Assembly: GCF_027497495.1 (NCBI RefSeq)
Contig: NZ_CP114205.1
Span: 6,324,001-6,388,000 of the forward strand
DNA from: Streptomyces tubercidicus
GTDB lineage: Bacteria > Actinomycetota > Actinomycetes > Streptomycetales > Streptomycetaceae
Reading direction: 5' to 3'
DNA: 64,000 nucleotides
Shown: positions 15,651 to 24,754 of the stretch, in pieces
Numbering within the stretch: the stretch's first letter is position 1
Layout of the letters: each line of letters starts with the position of its first letter
The notes under the pieces: generated by a model
Told to the model about the DNA's origin: nothing
Seen by the model: only the letters and a program-made list of their open reading frames with translations
The model's database searches: none
Made by a program: the position numbers and the translations under genes

Positions 15651-17056
15651 GCCCTCGCCGCGCCCTGTGCCGCGCTCGTCACCAGCCGTCCGGCCAGCGA
15701 CGGTTCGGCGGCCCAGTGCACATGCAGATACGAGGCATGCACCCCGCCGGTCACAAAGCCCTCCACCCGCCGCTCCGGATGCGTCAGCCCCCACGCCGGA
15801 TCCGTGCCCGCGCCCGGCTCCAGCGCCGTGCGGTGGAACTCGTGGCCGCGCACCCGGGTGCCGGCCGCGGCCAGCGCGTTGTCCCGCAGCGCCACCGCCT
15901 CCCGGTAGCCGAGGGTGAGCCGGTCGGTCATCCGGGCCTCGGCGGGCAGCACCCCGCACATCGGCTTTCCGTCGATCGAGCGGGAGAGGTAGAGCAGCCC
16001 GGCGCACTCCGCGGACACCGGCGCCCCGGAGGCGGCCAGCTCCGCCACCGCCGCGCGCAGCGGCGCGTTCGCCGACAGATCCGGCGCATACATCTCGGGA
16101 AAGCCGCCGCCGATCACCAACCCCCGGGTGCCGGGCGGCAGTTGCTCGTCCCGCAGCGGGTCGAACGGGGCCACCTCGGCACCGGCGGCGGCCAGCAGCT
16201 CGGCGTGCTCGGCGTACGAGAAGGTGAACGCGGGGCCGCCCGCGACGGCGATCAGCGGCTTCTCCGGGGCGGCCGCCCCCGCGACCGGAGCCGGTTCCGA
16301 CCCCGTCGCGGGAGCCAGCTCCGCCGCCGGGTCCCAGGGCGCGTCCGGCAGCTCCGGCACCGTACGCGCCAGCGCCAGCAGCGCCTCCAGGTCGCAGCCC
16401 GCACGGACCCGCGCGGCGAGTTCCGCCACCGACTCCACGGCCTCGGCGCGCCGTTCGGCGACCGGCACCAGGCCCAGGTGCCGGGAGGGCGTACCGGCCC
16501 GTCCGTCCCGGCGCAGGGCGCCCAGCACCGGCACACCGGAGGAGTCCATCGCCTCCCGCAGCAGCTCCTCGTGACGGTCCGAGCCGACCTTGTTGAGGAT
16601 CACCCCGGCCAGCCGCACCTCCGGGTCCCAGGAGGCGAAGCCGTGCACCAGCGCGGCAACCGAGCGGGACTGCGAGGACGCGTCCACCACCAGCACCACC
16701 GGCGCCCGCAGCAGCTTCGCCACCTGCGCCGTTGAGGACAGTTCGCCCATCCCGGACGCCCCGTCGAACAGCCCCATCACGCCCTCGACGAGCGCGAGAT
16801 CGGCGCCCGCCGCACCGTGCAGGAACAGCGGCGCGACCCGGTCAGGACCGCACAGATAGGCGTCCAGATTGCGGCCGGGACGGCCGGTGGCCAGGGAGTG
16901 GTAACCGGGGTCGATGTAGTCCGGACCCACCTTGTGCGGCGACACCGTCAGCCCGGCGTCGGCGAATGCCGCCATCAGGCCGGTGGCCACCGTCGTCTTG
17001 CCCGCGCCCGACGACGGTGCGGCGATCACCAGCCGCGGAATCGACCCGCCGTTCAC
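15647..17056 (-). CDS. cobB: Cobyrinate a,c-diamide synthase
   Basis: The 469-residue ATP-dependent amidotransferase amidates the a and c side chains of (hydrogeno)cobyrinate using glutamine. The N-terminal P-loop is APSSGAGKTTVATG, followed by HKVGPDYIDPGYH. The C-terminal class I glutamine amidotransferase-like domain has GLVIGGGFPEMYA and the nucleophile in SAECAGLLYL, with a late histidine in RGHEFH. It starts 16 bp after the cobO stop and overlaps the following gene by ATGA. Confidence 0.95.
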   Translation of the reverse strand: MNGGSIPRLVIAAPSSGAGKTTVATGLMAAFADAGLTVSPHKVGPDYIDPGYHSLATGRPGRNLDAYLCGPDRVAPLFLHGAAGADLALVEGVMGLFDGASGMGELSSTAQVAKLLRAPVVLVVDASSQSRSVAALVHGFASWDPEVRLAGVILNKVGSDRHEELLREAMDSSGVPVLGALRRDGRAGTPSRHLGLVPVAERRAEAVESVAELAARVRAGCDLEALLALARTVPELPDAPWDPAAELAPATGSEPAPVAGAAAPEKPLIAVAGGPAFTFSYAEHAELLAAAGAEVAPFDPLRDEQLPPGTRGLVIGGGFPEMYAPDLSANAPLRAAVAELAASGAPVSAECAGLLYLSRSIDGKPMCGVLPAEARMTDRLTLGYREAVALRDNALAAAGTRVRGHEFHRTALEPGAGTDPAWGLTHPERRVEGFVTGGVHASYLHVHWAAEPSLAGRLVTSAAQGAARA

Positions 17057-17072
17057 GCGCTGCGCTCCCTCT

Positions 17073-17669
17073 TCACCATTCGATGCCCCGCTGGCCCTTC
17101 TGGCCCTCGTCCATCGGGTGCTTGACCTTGGTCATGTCCGTCACCAGATCGGCGAAGTCCAGCAGCGCCTCCGGGGCGCCCCGACCGGTGATGACGACAT
17201 GCTGCGTACCGGGACGGTCGCGCAGCACCGACACCACCTCGTCGGTGTCGATCCAGCCCCACTTCAGCGGATAGGCGAACTCGTCCAGCACCAGCAGCTT
17301 GTAGGTCTCCGCGGCCAGATCCCGCTTGACCTGCTCCCAGCCCTCGCGCGCCGCGTCCTCACTGGAGGCGATATCGCGCTGCACCCAGGACCAGCCCTCG
17401 CCCATCTTGTGCCAGGCGACGGTGCCGCCCTCCCCGGACTCCCCGAGCACCTTCAGCGCCCGCTCCTCGCCGACCTTCCACTTCGCCGACTTCACGAACT
17501 GGAACACCCCGACTGGCCAGCCCTGGTTCCAGGCGCGCAACGCCAGCCCGAAGGCGGCGGTGGACTTGCCCTTGCCCTGGCCGGTGTGGACGAACACCAG
17601 CGGACGGTTACGGCGCTGGCGGGTGGTGAGCCCGTCGTTCGGTACGACGGACGGCTGTCCCTGCGGCAT
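17073..17669 (-). CDS. cobO: Cob(I)yrinic acid a,c-diamide adenosyltransferase
   Basis: The 198-residue CobA/BtuR-type enzyme adds the adenosyl ligand to cobalt. The P-loop is VHTGQGKGKSTAAFG (about residue 30), followed by FQFVKSAKWKVGE, LLVLDEFAYPLKWG and VVITGRGAPEALL. Its size fits the family. Its ATG shares a base with the stop of the upstream chelatase gene (TAATG), so the two are translationally coupled. Confidence 0.95.
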   Translation of the reverse strand: MPQGQPSVVPNDGLTTRQRRNRPLVFVHTGQGKGKSTAAFGLALRAWNQGWPVGVFQFVKSAKWKVGEERALKVLGESGEGGTVAWHKMGEGWSWVQRDIASSEDAAREGWEQVKRDLAAETYKLLVLDEFAYPLKWGWIDTDEVVSVLRDRPGTQHVVITGRGAPEALLDFADLVTDMTKVKHPMDEGQKGQRGIEW

Positions 17670-19792
17670 TACGCGGCCTTCCTGTTGCCCTGCACGGTCC
17701 GTACGAGCGCGGAGACACTGTCCGCGCGCAGTTCATCGAGGGTGATCGCGGTGCCCTGGAGCTCCCGGGCCAGCTCGCCCGCCAGCCCCAGCCGCACCGG
17801 GCCCGCCTCACAGTCCACGACCACCGAGGCGGTGCCCTCACCGGCCAGCAGCCGGGCGGCGCGGTTGGCCCGGACGACGGGCTCCGGGCCGCCGGTCGCC
17901 CGGCCGTCGGTGACGACCACCAGCAGCGGCCGCCGTGAGGCATCCCGCATCCGCTCCACCCGCAGCACCTCATGGGCCCGCAGCAGGCCCTCGGACAGCG
18001 GGGTGCGGCCGCCCGTCGGCAGCTGCTCCAGCCGCGCCGCGCCCGCCTCGACCGAGGACGTCGGGGGCAGCGCCAGCTCGGCGCCGGTGCCGCGGAACGT
18101 GATCAGGCCGATCTTGTCGCGCCGCTGGTAGGCGTCCAGCAGCAGCGAGAGCACCGCGCCCTTGACCGCGCTCATCCGCTTCCGCGCCGCCATCGAACCG
18201 GAGGCGTCCACGACGAACAGGACCAGATTGCCCTCCCGCCCCTCGCGTACCGCCTCGCGCAGATCGTCCCGGCGCACCACCAGGCCCTGCCCGCTGCGGC
18301 CGCGGGCCCGCTGGTGCGGCGCCGCGGCCTGCACGGTCGCCGACAAGTGCAGCTTGCCCAGGGCGCCCTGGGGGCGGCGGGCCCCGGTCGTCCGGCCGTG
18401 GGCGGTACGGGCCCGGGAGCGGCGCCCGTCCGCGCCCTCGCCCAGGCCCGGCACATCGAGGCGCCGGGTGCGGAACGGCTCACCGGCCCCGACCGCCGCC
18501 TTCTCCCCGGCCGCGCCCCCCTGCGGCGCGCTCTCGGGCTCGGGCTGCTCACCCTGCTCGGGGGCCTGCGGAGTCTGCGAGGCCTCCCGGTCCTGCTGGT
18601 GCGGGAGTTCGGCCTCCGGCGGGAGCGGCGACTCCCGGGGCCCGCCCTCCTGCGGCGGCTGCCCGCCGCCGTCCGGACCGCCGCCGTCAGGGCCCTCGCC
18701 ACCGGGACCGCCGTCCGGACCGTCCGGCTCCGGGTCGTCGTCGCCGCCGTCGGTGTCCTCGTCCGCGCCGAACTCCTCCAGCGTCTGGTCGAGTTTGTCC
18801 TCGTCCAAGCCGGGAGCGTCGAAGGGGTTACGGCGCCGGCGGTGCGGCAGCGCCAGCAGCGCCGCCTGCCGCACGTCCTCCTCCAGGACCTCGGTCCGCC
18901 CCGCCCACGCGGCCAGCGCCGTGGCGGTCCGCGCCATCACGATGTCCGCGCGCATCCCGTCGACCTCGAACGCGGCACAGGTCGCGGCGATCTGCCGCAG
19001 CGCCGCATCGCCCAGCGTCACCCGCGGCAGCAGCTCCCGGGCCGCGGCGATCCGCCCGCGCAGCGCGTCCTCCTCGGCGGCCCAGCGCGAGGCGAACCCG
19101 GCCGGATCGGCGTCGTACGCCAGCCGGCGCCGCACGACCTCCACCCGCTGGTCCGGCTCGCGCGAGGCGGCGACCTCGACCGTCAGCCCGAACCGGTCCA
19201 GCAACTGCGGCCGCAGCTCGCCCTCTTCGGGATTCATGGTGCCGACGAGCAGAAAACGGGCCGCGTGCCGTACGGAGACCCCCTCGCGCTCGACGTACGA
19301 GGCGCCCATGGCGGCGGCGTCCAGCAACAGGTCCACGAGGTGGTCATGGAGCAGATTGACCTCGTCGACGTACAGGATGCCGCGGTGCGCATCCGCCAGC
19401 AGGCCCGGTTCGAAGGCCTTCACGCCCTCCGACAGCGCCCGCTCGATGTCCAGCGCGCCGACCAGCCGGTCCTCGGAGGCGCCGACGGGCAGTTCGACCA
19501 TCCGCGTCGGGCGCTCCTCGACGGCGCCCCTCTCGTGCGGCCCGTCCGGACAGCCGGGGTCGGGTGCGGCCGGGGCGCAGGCGAAGCGGCAGCCGCCGAT
19601 CACGTCCACGGCCGGCATCAGCGCCGACAACGCCCGTACGGCGGTGCTCTTGGCGGTGCCCTTCTCCCCGCGGACCAGTACACCGCCCACCGCGGGGCTC
19701 ACCGCGTTGAGCAGCAGCGCGAGCCGCAGATCGTCCATTCCGACCACTGCGGTGAAGGGGTACTGCGGGGTCGTGTTGTGCGCGGTTGTCAT
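17669..19792 (-). CDS. ChlI/ChlD-fused AAA+ and VWA chelatase subunit (putative cobaltochelatase)
   Basis: The 707-residue protein fuses two chelatase subunits. The N-terminal AAA+ ATPase has Walker A GEKGTAKSTAVRAL (about residue 42), Walker B GILYVDEVNLL, and a sensor region LLVGTMNPEEGELRPQLLDRFG. A long acidic, Gly/Pro-rich linker spans about residues 345-470. The C-terminal von Willebrand A domain has the MIDAS motif DASGSMAARK and a late TDGRAT. In actinobacteria such proteins are thought to power cobalt insertion with CobN, or to replace CobS/CobT. No cobN is present in the window, so its chelatase partner must be elsewhere or it works differently. Confidence 0.85.
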   Translation of the reverse strand: MTTAHNTTPQYPFTAVVGMDDLRLALLLNAVSPAVGGVLVRGEKGTAKSTAVRALSALMPAVDVIGGCRFACAPAAPDPGCPDGPHERGAVEERPTRMVELPVGASEDRLVGALDIERALSEGVKAFEPGLLADAHRGILYVDEVNLLHDHLVDLLLDAAAMGASYVEREGVSVRHAARFLLVGTMNPEEGELRPQLLDRFGLTVEVAASREPDQRVEVVRRRLAYDADPAGFASRWAAEEDALRGRIAAARELLPRVTLGDAALRQIAATCAAFEVDGMRADIVMARTATALAAWAGRTEVLEEDVRQAALLALPHRRRRNPFDAPGLDEDKLDQTLEEFGADEDTDGGDDDPEPDGPDGGPGGEGPDGGGPDGGGQPPQEGGPRESPLPPEAELPHQQDREASQTPQAPEQGEQPEPESAPQGGAAGEKAAVGAGEPFRTRRLDVPGLGEGADGRRSRARTAHGRTTGARRPQGALGKLHLSATVQAAAPHQRARGRSGQGLVVRRDDLREAVREGREGNLVLFVVDASGSMAARKRMSAVKGAVLSLLLDAYQRRDKIGLITFRGTGAELALPPTSSVEAGAARLEQLPTGGRTPLSEGLLRAHEVLRVERMRDASRRPLLVVVTDGRATGGPEPVVRANRAARLLAGEGTASVVVDCEAGPVRLGLAGELARELQGTAITLDELRADSVSALVRTVQGNRKAA

Positions 19793-19847
19793 GCTGTGTC
19801 GTCCTCCACGTCGCCGTCGAGCTCCGGATTCATCGGGTGCGTACCCC

Positions 19848-21542
19848 TCACGGCGCTCCCGGGGGTATGAACGGGAGCGCCGTCGGCACCCCTTCCTCGA
19901 TCAGCCGCAGCAGCGCGTCCGTGTCCGCGTGCTCCTCGATCAGATCGCCCAGCCGGTCCAGTTGTTCCTCCCGCAGCACCCCGAAACGGGTGTCCGGCGC
20001 GGGGACGAACGCCCGGCCCGCGTCCGCCGCGACCCGCCGCAGGAACGCCCGGCGGAAACCGTCGCTCTCCAGCGAGCCGTGCCAGTGCGTGCCCCATACG
20101 GAGCCGGCCCGGCAGCCGTCCAGACCCTGCCCGGAGCCGTCGGACATGAACACCTCGTCGCCGCCGGTCACTTCGGCGACGCCGTGGTGGATCTCGTACC
20201 CCTCCACCGGCTCGCCCAGCGCCTCACCGGCCGGCCGCGCCAGGGTCTTCTCCACCGCGAACCGCACCCGTACGGGCAGCAGCCCCAGCCCGTCGACCAC
20301 GCCGGCCTTCGACTCGACGTCGTCCTCGATGCGTTCGCCCAGCATCTGGTAGCCGCCGCAGATGCCCAGTACCGGGCGGCCCTCGGCGGCCCGGCGGGCG
20401 ATCGCGTCCGCCAGGCCGCGCTCCCGCAGCCAGGCCAGCGCCCGGACGGTGCCCCGGGTCCCCGGCAGCACCACCAGGTCCGCGTCGGTCAGTTCCTCGG
20501 CCCGGTCCACGAACCGCACCACCACGCCCGGTTCGGCGGCCAGCGCGTCCACGTCCGTGAAGTTCGACATCAGCGGGACGGCGCAGACCGCCACCCGCAG
20601 CACCTCCGCACCGTGCGGCGGAGCCACCGTGCTCTCGCGCACCGCACCGCGCAGCGACACCCTCAGGCCGTCCTCCTCGTCGATGCCGAGCCCGTGCGCG
20701 AAGGGCAGTACGCCCAGCGTCTGCCGCCCCGTGAGGCCGCGCAGCATCTCCAGCCCCGGCTCCAGCAGCGTCACATCGCCCCGGAACTTGTTGACCAGAT
20801 AGCCCGCGACCAGCGCCTGGTCCTCCTTGGACAGCAGCGCGGTGGTGCCGAAGAACGAGGCGAACACCCCGCCGCGGTCGATGTCGCCGACCACGACCAC
20901 CGGGATACGGGCGGCCCGTGCGATACCCATGTTCACGATGTCGGTCCGCCGCAGATTGATCTCGGCGGGGCTGCCGGCGCCCTCACAGATCACCGCGTCA
21001 TGGGTACGCCGCAGCTCCTGGAGGCAGTCGGTCACCGTCCCGAGCAACTGCTCCTGGCGGCCCGCGTGGTAGCCCCGGGCGCTGAGTTCCCCCACCGGCT
21101 TGCCCAGCAGCACCACCTGGCTGCTGCGGTCGCTGCCCGGCTTGAGCAGTACGGGGTTCATCAGCGCGGTCGGCTCCACCCGCGCCGCGGCGGCCTGCAT
21201 CGCCTGCGCCCGGCCGATCTCCGCGCCCTCGCGCGTGACGAACGAGTTCAGCGACATGTTCTGTGCCTTGAAGGGCGCCACCTTGACGCCCTGCCGGACC
21301 AGCCAGCGGCAGATGCCCGCCGTCACCACGCTCTTACCGGCGTCGGACGTCGTACCGGCCACCAGCAGGCCGCCGCCGAGGGCCCCGCCCGAACTACGGC
21401 CGAAGGCCCCGTCCGCCAGCAGGCCACCACCGCCGACCGTCCCGCCCGAACCACCGCTGACGGCCTCGCCGGATCCGTCACTGACGCCCTGGGGGGACCC
21501 ACCGCCGACCGCCCCGCCGGCTGCCTTCAACCGCCCGTTCAC
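19848..21542 (-). CDS. cobQ: Cobyric acid synthase
   Basis: The 564-residue enzyme amidates four side chains of adenosylcobyrinate diamide. The P-loop-like start of the core is LLVAGTTSDAGKSVV, followed by FKAQNMSLNSFV. The amidotransferase nucleophile is in VLGICGGYQMLG and a histidine in GYEIHHG. Residues 1-55 are an unusual Gly/Ser-rich extension in which GGGLLAD and GGGLLVAG look like a duplicated segment; most CobQ proteins begin near GGLLVAG, so a later start is possible. It lies 82 bp after cbiB, with a hairpin repeat in the gap. Confidence 0.93.
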   Translation of the reverse strand: MNGRLKAAGGAVGGGSPQGVSDGSGEAVSGGSGGTVGGGGLLADGAFGRSSGGALGGGLLVAGTTSDAGKSVVTAGICRWLVRQGVKVAPFKAQNMSLNSFVTREGAEIGRAQAMQAAAARVEPTALMNPVLLKPGSDRSSQVVLLGKPVGELSARGYHAGRQEQLLGTVTDCLQELRRTHDAVICEGAGSPAEINLRRTDIVNMGIARAARIPVVVVGDIDRGGVFASFFGTTALLSKEDQALVAGYLVNKFRGDVTLLEPGLEMLRGLTGRQTLGVLPFAHGLGIDEEDGLRVSLRGAVRESTVAPPHGAEVLRVAVCAVPLMSNFTDVDALAAEPGVVVRFVDRAEELTDADLVVLPGTRGTVRALAWLRERGLADAIARRAAEGRPVLGICGGYQMLGERIEDDVESKAGVVDGLGLLPVRVRFAVEKTLARPAGEALGEPVEGYEIHHGVAEVTGGDEVFMSDGSGQGLDGCRAGSVWGTHWHGSLESDGFRRAFLRRVAADAGRAFVPAPDTRFGVLREEQLDRLGDLIEEHADTDALLRLIEEGVPTALPFIPPGAP

Positions 21543-21572
21543 CGGGACCTCCTCGTGCGCTTCGGGTCACTA

Positions 21573-21616
21573 CACCCGCCCACCCCCCGAAGGGGGGTGG
21601 GCGGCGGGGAAAAAAC
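21573..21616. repeat. 44-nt dispersed intergenic hairpin repeat, copy 1
   Basis: CACCCGCCCACCCCCC-GAAG-GGGGGGTGGGCGG followed by CGGGGA(6)C is identical over 44 nt to 40662-40705. On the minus strand it reads as a GC-rich stem with a TTCG tetraloop. It sits between cbiB and cobQ in the cobalamin operon, where it could act as an mRNA-stabilising or partially terminating hairpin. Confidence 0.85.
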
Positions 21617-21624
21617 GGACGGCC

Positions 21625-22674
21625 TCATACCGCGGCCGCCTCACGCCCGCGCCCCCCGGCCACCCGAGCCCCGGCCCCCCGAGCAACCGCCCCCCGAGCC
21701 ACCGCCGCCCGCGCAGCGCCGGCCGCCAGCCGCGCCGCCACCGTCGTCGCCAGCGCCAGCACGCTCACCCGGCGGGAGAGCCGCACCGCCCGTTCGATGT
21801 CGTCCACAGCCACCGGCCGCGCCCCGCCGTTGAGCACCGGACGGTGCTCCACCCGCCCGCCGTACGCCAGCGTGCCGCCCAGCCGTACGCCCAGCGCACC
21901 CGCGAACGAGGCTTCCACCGGGCCCGCGTTGGGGCTCGGATGCGCACCGCCGTCCGCCCGCCGGGCCCGCAGCGCACCGCGCCGGTCGGGGCCCGCGAGC
22001 ACGGTCAGCGCGGCGGTCAGCCGGGAGCCGGGCCAGCCGGCGAGATCGTCGAGCCGGGCCGCGGCCCAGCCGAAGCGGCGGTAGCGCGGCGACTTGTGGC
22101 CGACCATCGCGTCCAGGGTGTTCACCGCGCGGAACGCCACCAGACCGGGCACCCCGCCCAGCGCGCCCCACACCAGCGCGCCGACCACCGCGTCGGAGGT
22201 GTTCTCGGCGACCGACTCCACCACCGCACGGGCCATCTGCGGCCCGTCCAGCGCCTGCGGATCGCGCCCGCACAGATGCGGCAGCCGCTCCCGCGCCACG
22301 TCCAGGTCACCCGCCGACAGCGCCCCGCCGACGGCCCGCGCCTCCCGGCCGAGCGAGGTGCCGCCCAGTACGGCCCAGACCGTCGCCGCGGTCAGCGCGA
22401 CCCCAGCGCCACCACGGAGCGACAGCAAAGAAGCGGAAGCCGAGCCCCGCACGGCGCGCTCCAGCAGCGCGGCACCGGCGGCGGCCCCGCCCGCGCACAG
22501 CACGGCATGCGCCGCCCCGTAACCGCGGTGATCGCGCCACAGCCGGCGCTCGACGGCGCCCGCGGCCCGGCCGAACGCGGCCACCGGGTGGCCGCGCCGG
22601 GGATCCGCCGCTATCAGGTCGCCGAGAAAGCCGAGGGCCGCGCCGCACGCATATGCCGCGTGTTCGCCGCGCAC
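21625..22674 (-). CDS. cbiB: Adenosylcobinamide-phosphate synthase (CobD/CbiB)
   Basis: The 349-residue membrane protein attaches aminopropanol (or its phosphate) to adenosylcobyric acid. Signature stretches are LGDLIAADPRRGHPVAAFGR near the N-terminus, VVESVAENTSDAVVGALVWGALGGVPGLVAFRAVNTLDAMVGHKSPRY-type sequence (visible in shorter pieces at residues 155-205) and a C-terminal SPNAGPVEASFAGALGVRLGG block. Several hydrophobic helices are evident. The start is GTG 22674, because a stop occurs six codons upstream. No good ribosome-binding site is seen. It is the first gene of the operon, about 150 nt after the cobalamin riboswitch. The C-terminal 50 residues are low-complexity Ala/Arg/Gly. Confidence 0.93.
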   Translation of the reverse strand: MRGEHAAYACGAALGFLGDLIAADPRRGHPVAAFGRAAGAVERRLWRDHRGYGAAHAVLCAGGAAAGAALLERAVRGSASASLLSLRGGAGVALTAATVWAVLGGTSLGREARAVGGALSAGDLDVARERLPHLCGRDPQALDGPQMARAVVESVAENTSDAVVGALVWGALGGVPGLVAFRAVNTLDAMVGHKSPRYRRFGWAAARLDDLAGWPGSRLTAALTVLAGPDRRGALRARRADGGAHPSPNAGPVEASFAGALGVRLGGTLAYGGRVEHRPVLNGGARPVAVDDIERAVRLSRRVSVLALATTVAARLAAGAARAAVARGAVARGAGARVAGGRGREAAAV

Positions 22675-22799
22675 CGGATCAGACCGCCGTCAGGGCATGT
22701 CCGTGACGTGCTGCCCGGCCCCGAAGGGGCCCTGCGGCAGCGGGCAGTGGAGGTCTCACGGGGCTGCCGGGCATGGCGGTATGTCCTCACTCAGGGTCC

Positions 22800-23000
22800 G
22801 CGCCCTGGCTCGACGTGACGGCGACCAGAGTCTCCTGGCTCCCGGATCGGCGTGTCCTCCGGCCTTCCGGTCCCGCGTACGTCATCCGACGTATGCGAGG
22901 CGGACCGTGGCCTTCGCTGGAGGAACGCTCCCCGGTGACAGTGGCGGGACCGCGCCGGATTCGCACCGGACTTCCTCAGCTGTCGCCGAATGGCTCCGGC
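22800..23000 (-). promoter_or_regulatory. Cobalamin (B12) riboswitch controlling the cob operon
   Basis: On the minus strand the conserved core appears in order. First comes CCGGTGCGAATCCGG (22970-22956), then GCGGTCCCGCCACTGTC (22954-22938), and after a variable peripheral stem the B12 box AGCCAGGAGAC (22840-22830). This is the AdoCbl riboswitch architecture. The boundaries of the outer P1 stem are approximate. About 150 nt separate it from cbiB; that stretch also holds a hairpin with CCCTGCGGCAGCGGGCAG-type symmetry that could be the expression platform. High B12 should shut off the whole 10-kb operon. Confidence 0.93.
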
Positions 23001-23100
23001 AGTCCACCACGCCCCGCGAATGCCCGTCAACTCACCCTTGACCTGCGACGCTGCCCCATGGCGGCGACCCTGTGGCGCACCGCACAGCGCGGGTGACGAA

Positions 23101-23150
23101 CGAGGCGCCCGGCGGACGACGGCCGATGCCGTGGTCCACCGGGCGCCTCG
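23101..23150. terminator. Terminator of the pit transcript
   Basis: CGAGGCGCCCGG (23101-23112) and its perfect 12-bp complement (23139-23150) enclose an inner GGAC...GTCC / ACGGC...GCCGT stem. The result is a long hairpin just after the small gene that follows pit (minus strand), insulating the riboswitch promoter region of the cob operon. Confidence 0.7.
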
Positions 23151-23173
23151 CCCGGTCCGTCGTGGCGGCGGTG

Positions 23174-23410
23174 TCAGCCGGCCACGATCAGATAGATGCC
23201 ATAGGCCACCGCCGCCGCGCAGAGGCCGAAGGCGGCCATCGCGCCGGCCCGTGCGCCCGCACCCGGCGCGGCGACCGTGGCCGCCGCACCTTCCTGGACG
23301 GCCTTACGGGACGTACCGGCGATGCCGACGGTGAACAGGCCCACGATCCCGACCGTCACCACGAGGGTGACGCCGAAGACCTGGCCGAGAGCTGCCCAGT
23401 CGATGCTCAT
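23174..23410 (-). CDS. Small conserved two-TM membrane protein downstream of pit
   Basis: The 78-residue protein starts MSIDWAALGQVFGVTLVVTV. It has two predicted membrane helices (about residues 8-30 and 57-77) separated by a polar Ala/Gly-rich loop (SRKAVQEGAAAT). It lies 23 bp after the phosphate transporter stop on the same strand and is almost certainly co-transcribed with it. No known domain is recognised. A modulator or accessory subunit of the transporter is possible by context. Confidence 0.75.
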   Translation of the reverse strand: MSIDWAALGQVFGVTLVVTVGIVGLFTVGIAGTSRKAVQEGAAATVAAPGAGARAGAMAAFGLCAAAVAYGIYLIVAG

Positions 23411-23433
23411 GGAGTTCCTTTAGGTGATGACAG

Positions 23434-24705
23434 CTAGCGGGAGACCGTCGCGGCCTTGGCGCGCGGGGCGGTGGTCGTGGCGGAGTCGGCCGCCTGGGCC
23501 GGGGTCGCGGGCGATTCCCCGCTCACCGTGGTCGTCTGGCCCGCCGGGGGAGGGGAGACGCTGCGCAGCGCGGCGGTCACCACGCCGGCCGGCTCCGCCG
23601 CCGGACCTTCGTTGACGTTGGTGTGGTCGACCGGCTTGCGCCGGGAGGCGGCCCAGATCGCGCCGCAGATGCCGAGTCCGAGGACCGCCACCGCCGCCAC
23701 GCCCCAGTCGCCCTGGTCGGCGAGGAGCGCGGCGCCCGCCGCGACCGCACCGGCGGCCGGCAGCGTCAGGCCCCAGGCGAGGACCATCCGGCCGGCCGTG
23801 GACCAGCGCACCACGCCGCCCTTGCGGCCCAGGCCGGAGCCCATCACGGAGCCGGAGCAGACCTGGGTGGTGGAGAGCGCGAAGCCGAGGTGGGAGGAGG
23901 CCAGGATGGTGGCGGCGGCGCCGGTCTGGGCGGCGAAGCCCTGCGGCGGCTGGATGTCGGTGATGCCCTTGCCCATCGTGCGGATGATCCGCCAGCCGCC
24001 CAGGTACGTGCCGAGCGCGATGGCGAGACCGGCCGAGGCGATGACCCACAGCGGCGGGTCGGCGTGCGGGGCGACCACGCCGCCGGTGATCAGCGCGAGG
24101 GTGATCACGCCCATCGTCTTCTGCGCGTCGTTGGTGCCATGGGCGAGGGAGACCAGGGCGGCGGAGGCGATCTGCCCCGCGCGGTAACCCTTGGCGGTGT
24201 CCGCCTCGTCGTGGTTGCGGGTCAGCCGGTAGGTGAGCCGGGTCGCCGCCATCGCGGCCAGGCCGGCGACGATCGGGGCGGCCACCGCCGGGATCAGAAC
24301 CTTCATCACGACCGCGTCGCCGTGCACGCCGTTGGTGCCGACGGACACCAGGGTCGCGCCGATCAGACCGCCGAAGAGGGCGTGGGAAGAGCTGGAGGGC
24401 AGACCCGCGAGCCAGGTCAGCAGGTTCCAGACGATCGCGCCGACCAGGCCGGCGAAGATCACTTCAGGTCTGATGCCGGCACTCTCATCGATGATCCCCC
24501 CGGAGATGGTCTTGGCCACCTCCACGGACAGAAACGCGCCGACAAGGTTGAGGACTGCCGACATCGCCACCGCGGTCTTGGGTCGCAATGCCCCGGTGGA
24601 AATGGTGGTGGCCATCGCGTTGGCCGTGTCGTGGAAGCCGTTCGTAAAGTCGAACACCAAGGCCGTGACGATCACGATCCCGATGAGAAGCGTGATGTGT
24701 TCCAT
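23434..24705 (-). CDS. pit: Low-affinity inorganic phosphate transporter, Pit family
   Basis: The 423-residue integral membrane protein carries the two inverted PiT signatures: FDFTNGFHDTANAMAT in the first repeat and SLAHGTNDAQKTMGVI in the second. About ten hydrophobic helices are visible. The C-terminal 80 residues are Thr/Ala/Pro-rich and likely cytoplasmic. It couples phosphate (or metal-phosphate) uptake to the proton gradient. The upstream PHO box indicates PhoP control, consistent with the S. coelicolor pitH2 locus that this position matches from memory. The small membrane protein gene at 23174 follows it. Confidence 0.93.
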   Translation of the reverse strand: MEHITLLIGIVIVTALVFDFTNGFHDTANAMATTISTGALRPKTAVAMSAVLNLVGAFLSVEVAKTISGGIIDESAGIRPEVIFAGLVGAIVWNLLTWLAGLPSSSSHALFGGLIGATLVSVGTNGVHGDAVVMKVLIPAVAAPIVAGLAAMAATRLTYRLTRNHDEADTAKGYRAGQIASAALVSLAHGTNDAQKTMGVITLALITGGVVAPHADPPLWVIASAGLAIALGTYLGGWRIIRTMGKGITDIQPPQGFAAQTGAAATILASSHLGFALSTTQVCSGSVMGSGLGRKGGVVRWSTAGRMVLAWGLTLPAAGAVAAGAALLADQGDWGVAAVAVLGLGICGAIWAASRRKPVDHTNVNEGPAAEPAGVVTAALRSVSPPPAGQTTTVSGESPATPAQAADSATTTAPRAKAATVSR

Positions 24706-24754
24706 TCACCCAGGCAATCAGTTCGAAGGTCAGTGTCGCTGAGAACGTACGGAG

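Noticed and set aside
18162..21833. 1223-codon plus-strand open frame across the cobalamin operon
   Set aside because: Ser/Arg/Pro-rich shadow of the chelatase and cobQ genes, with no motif.
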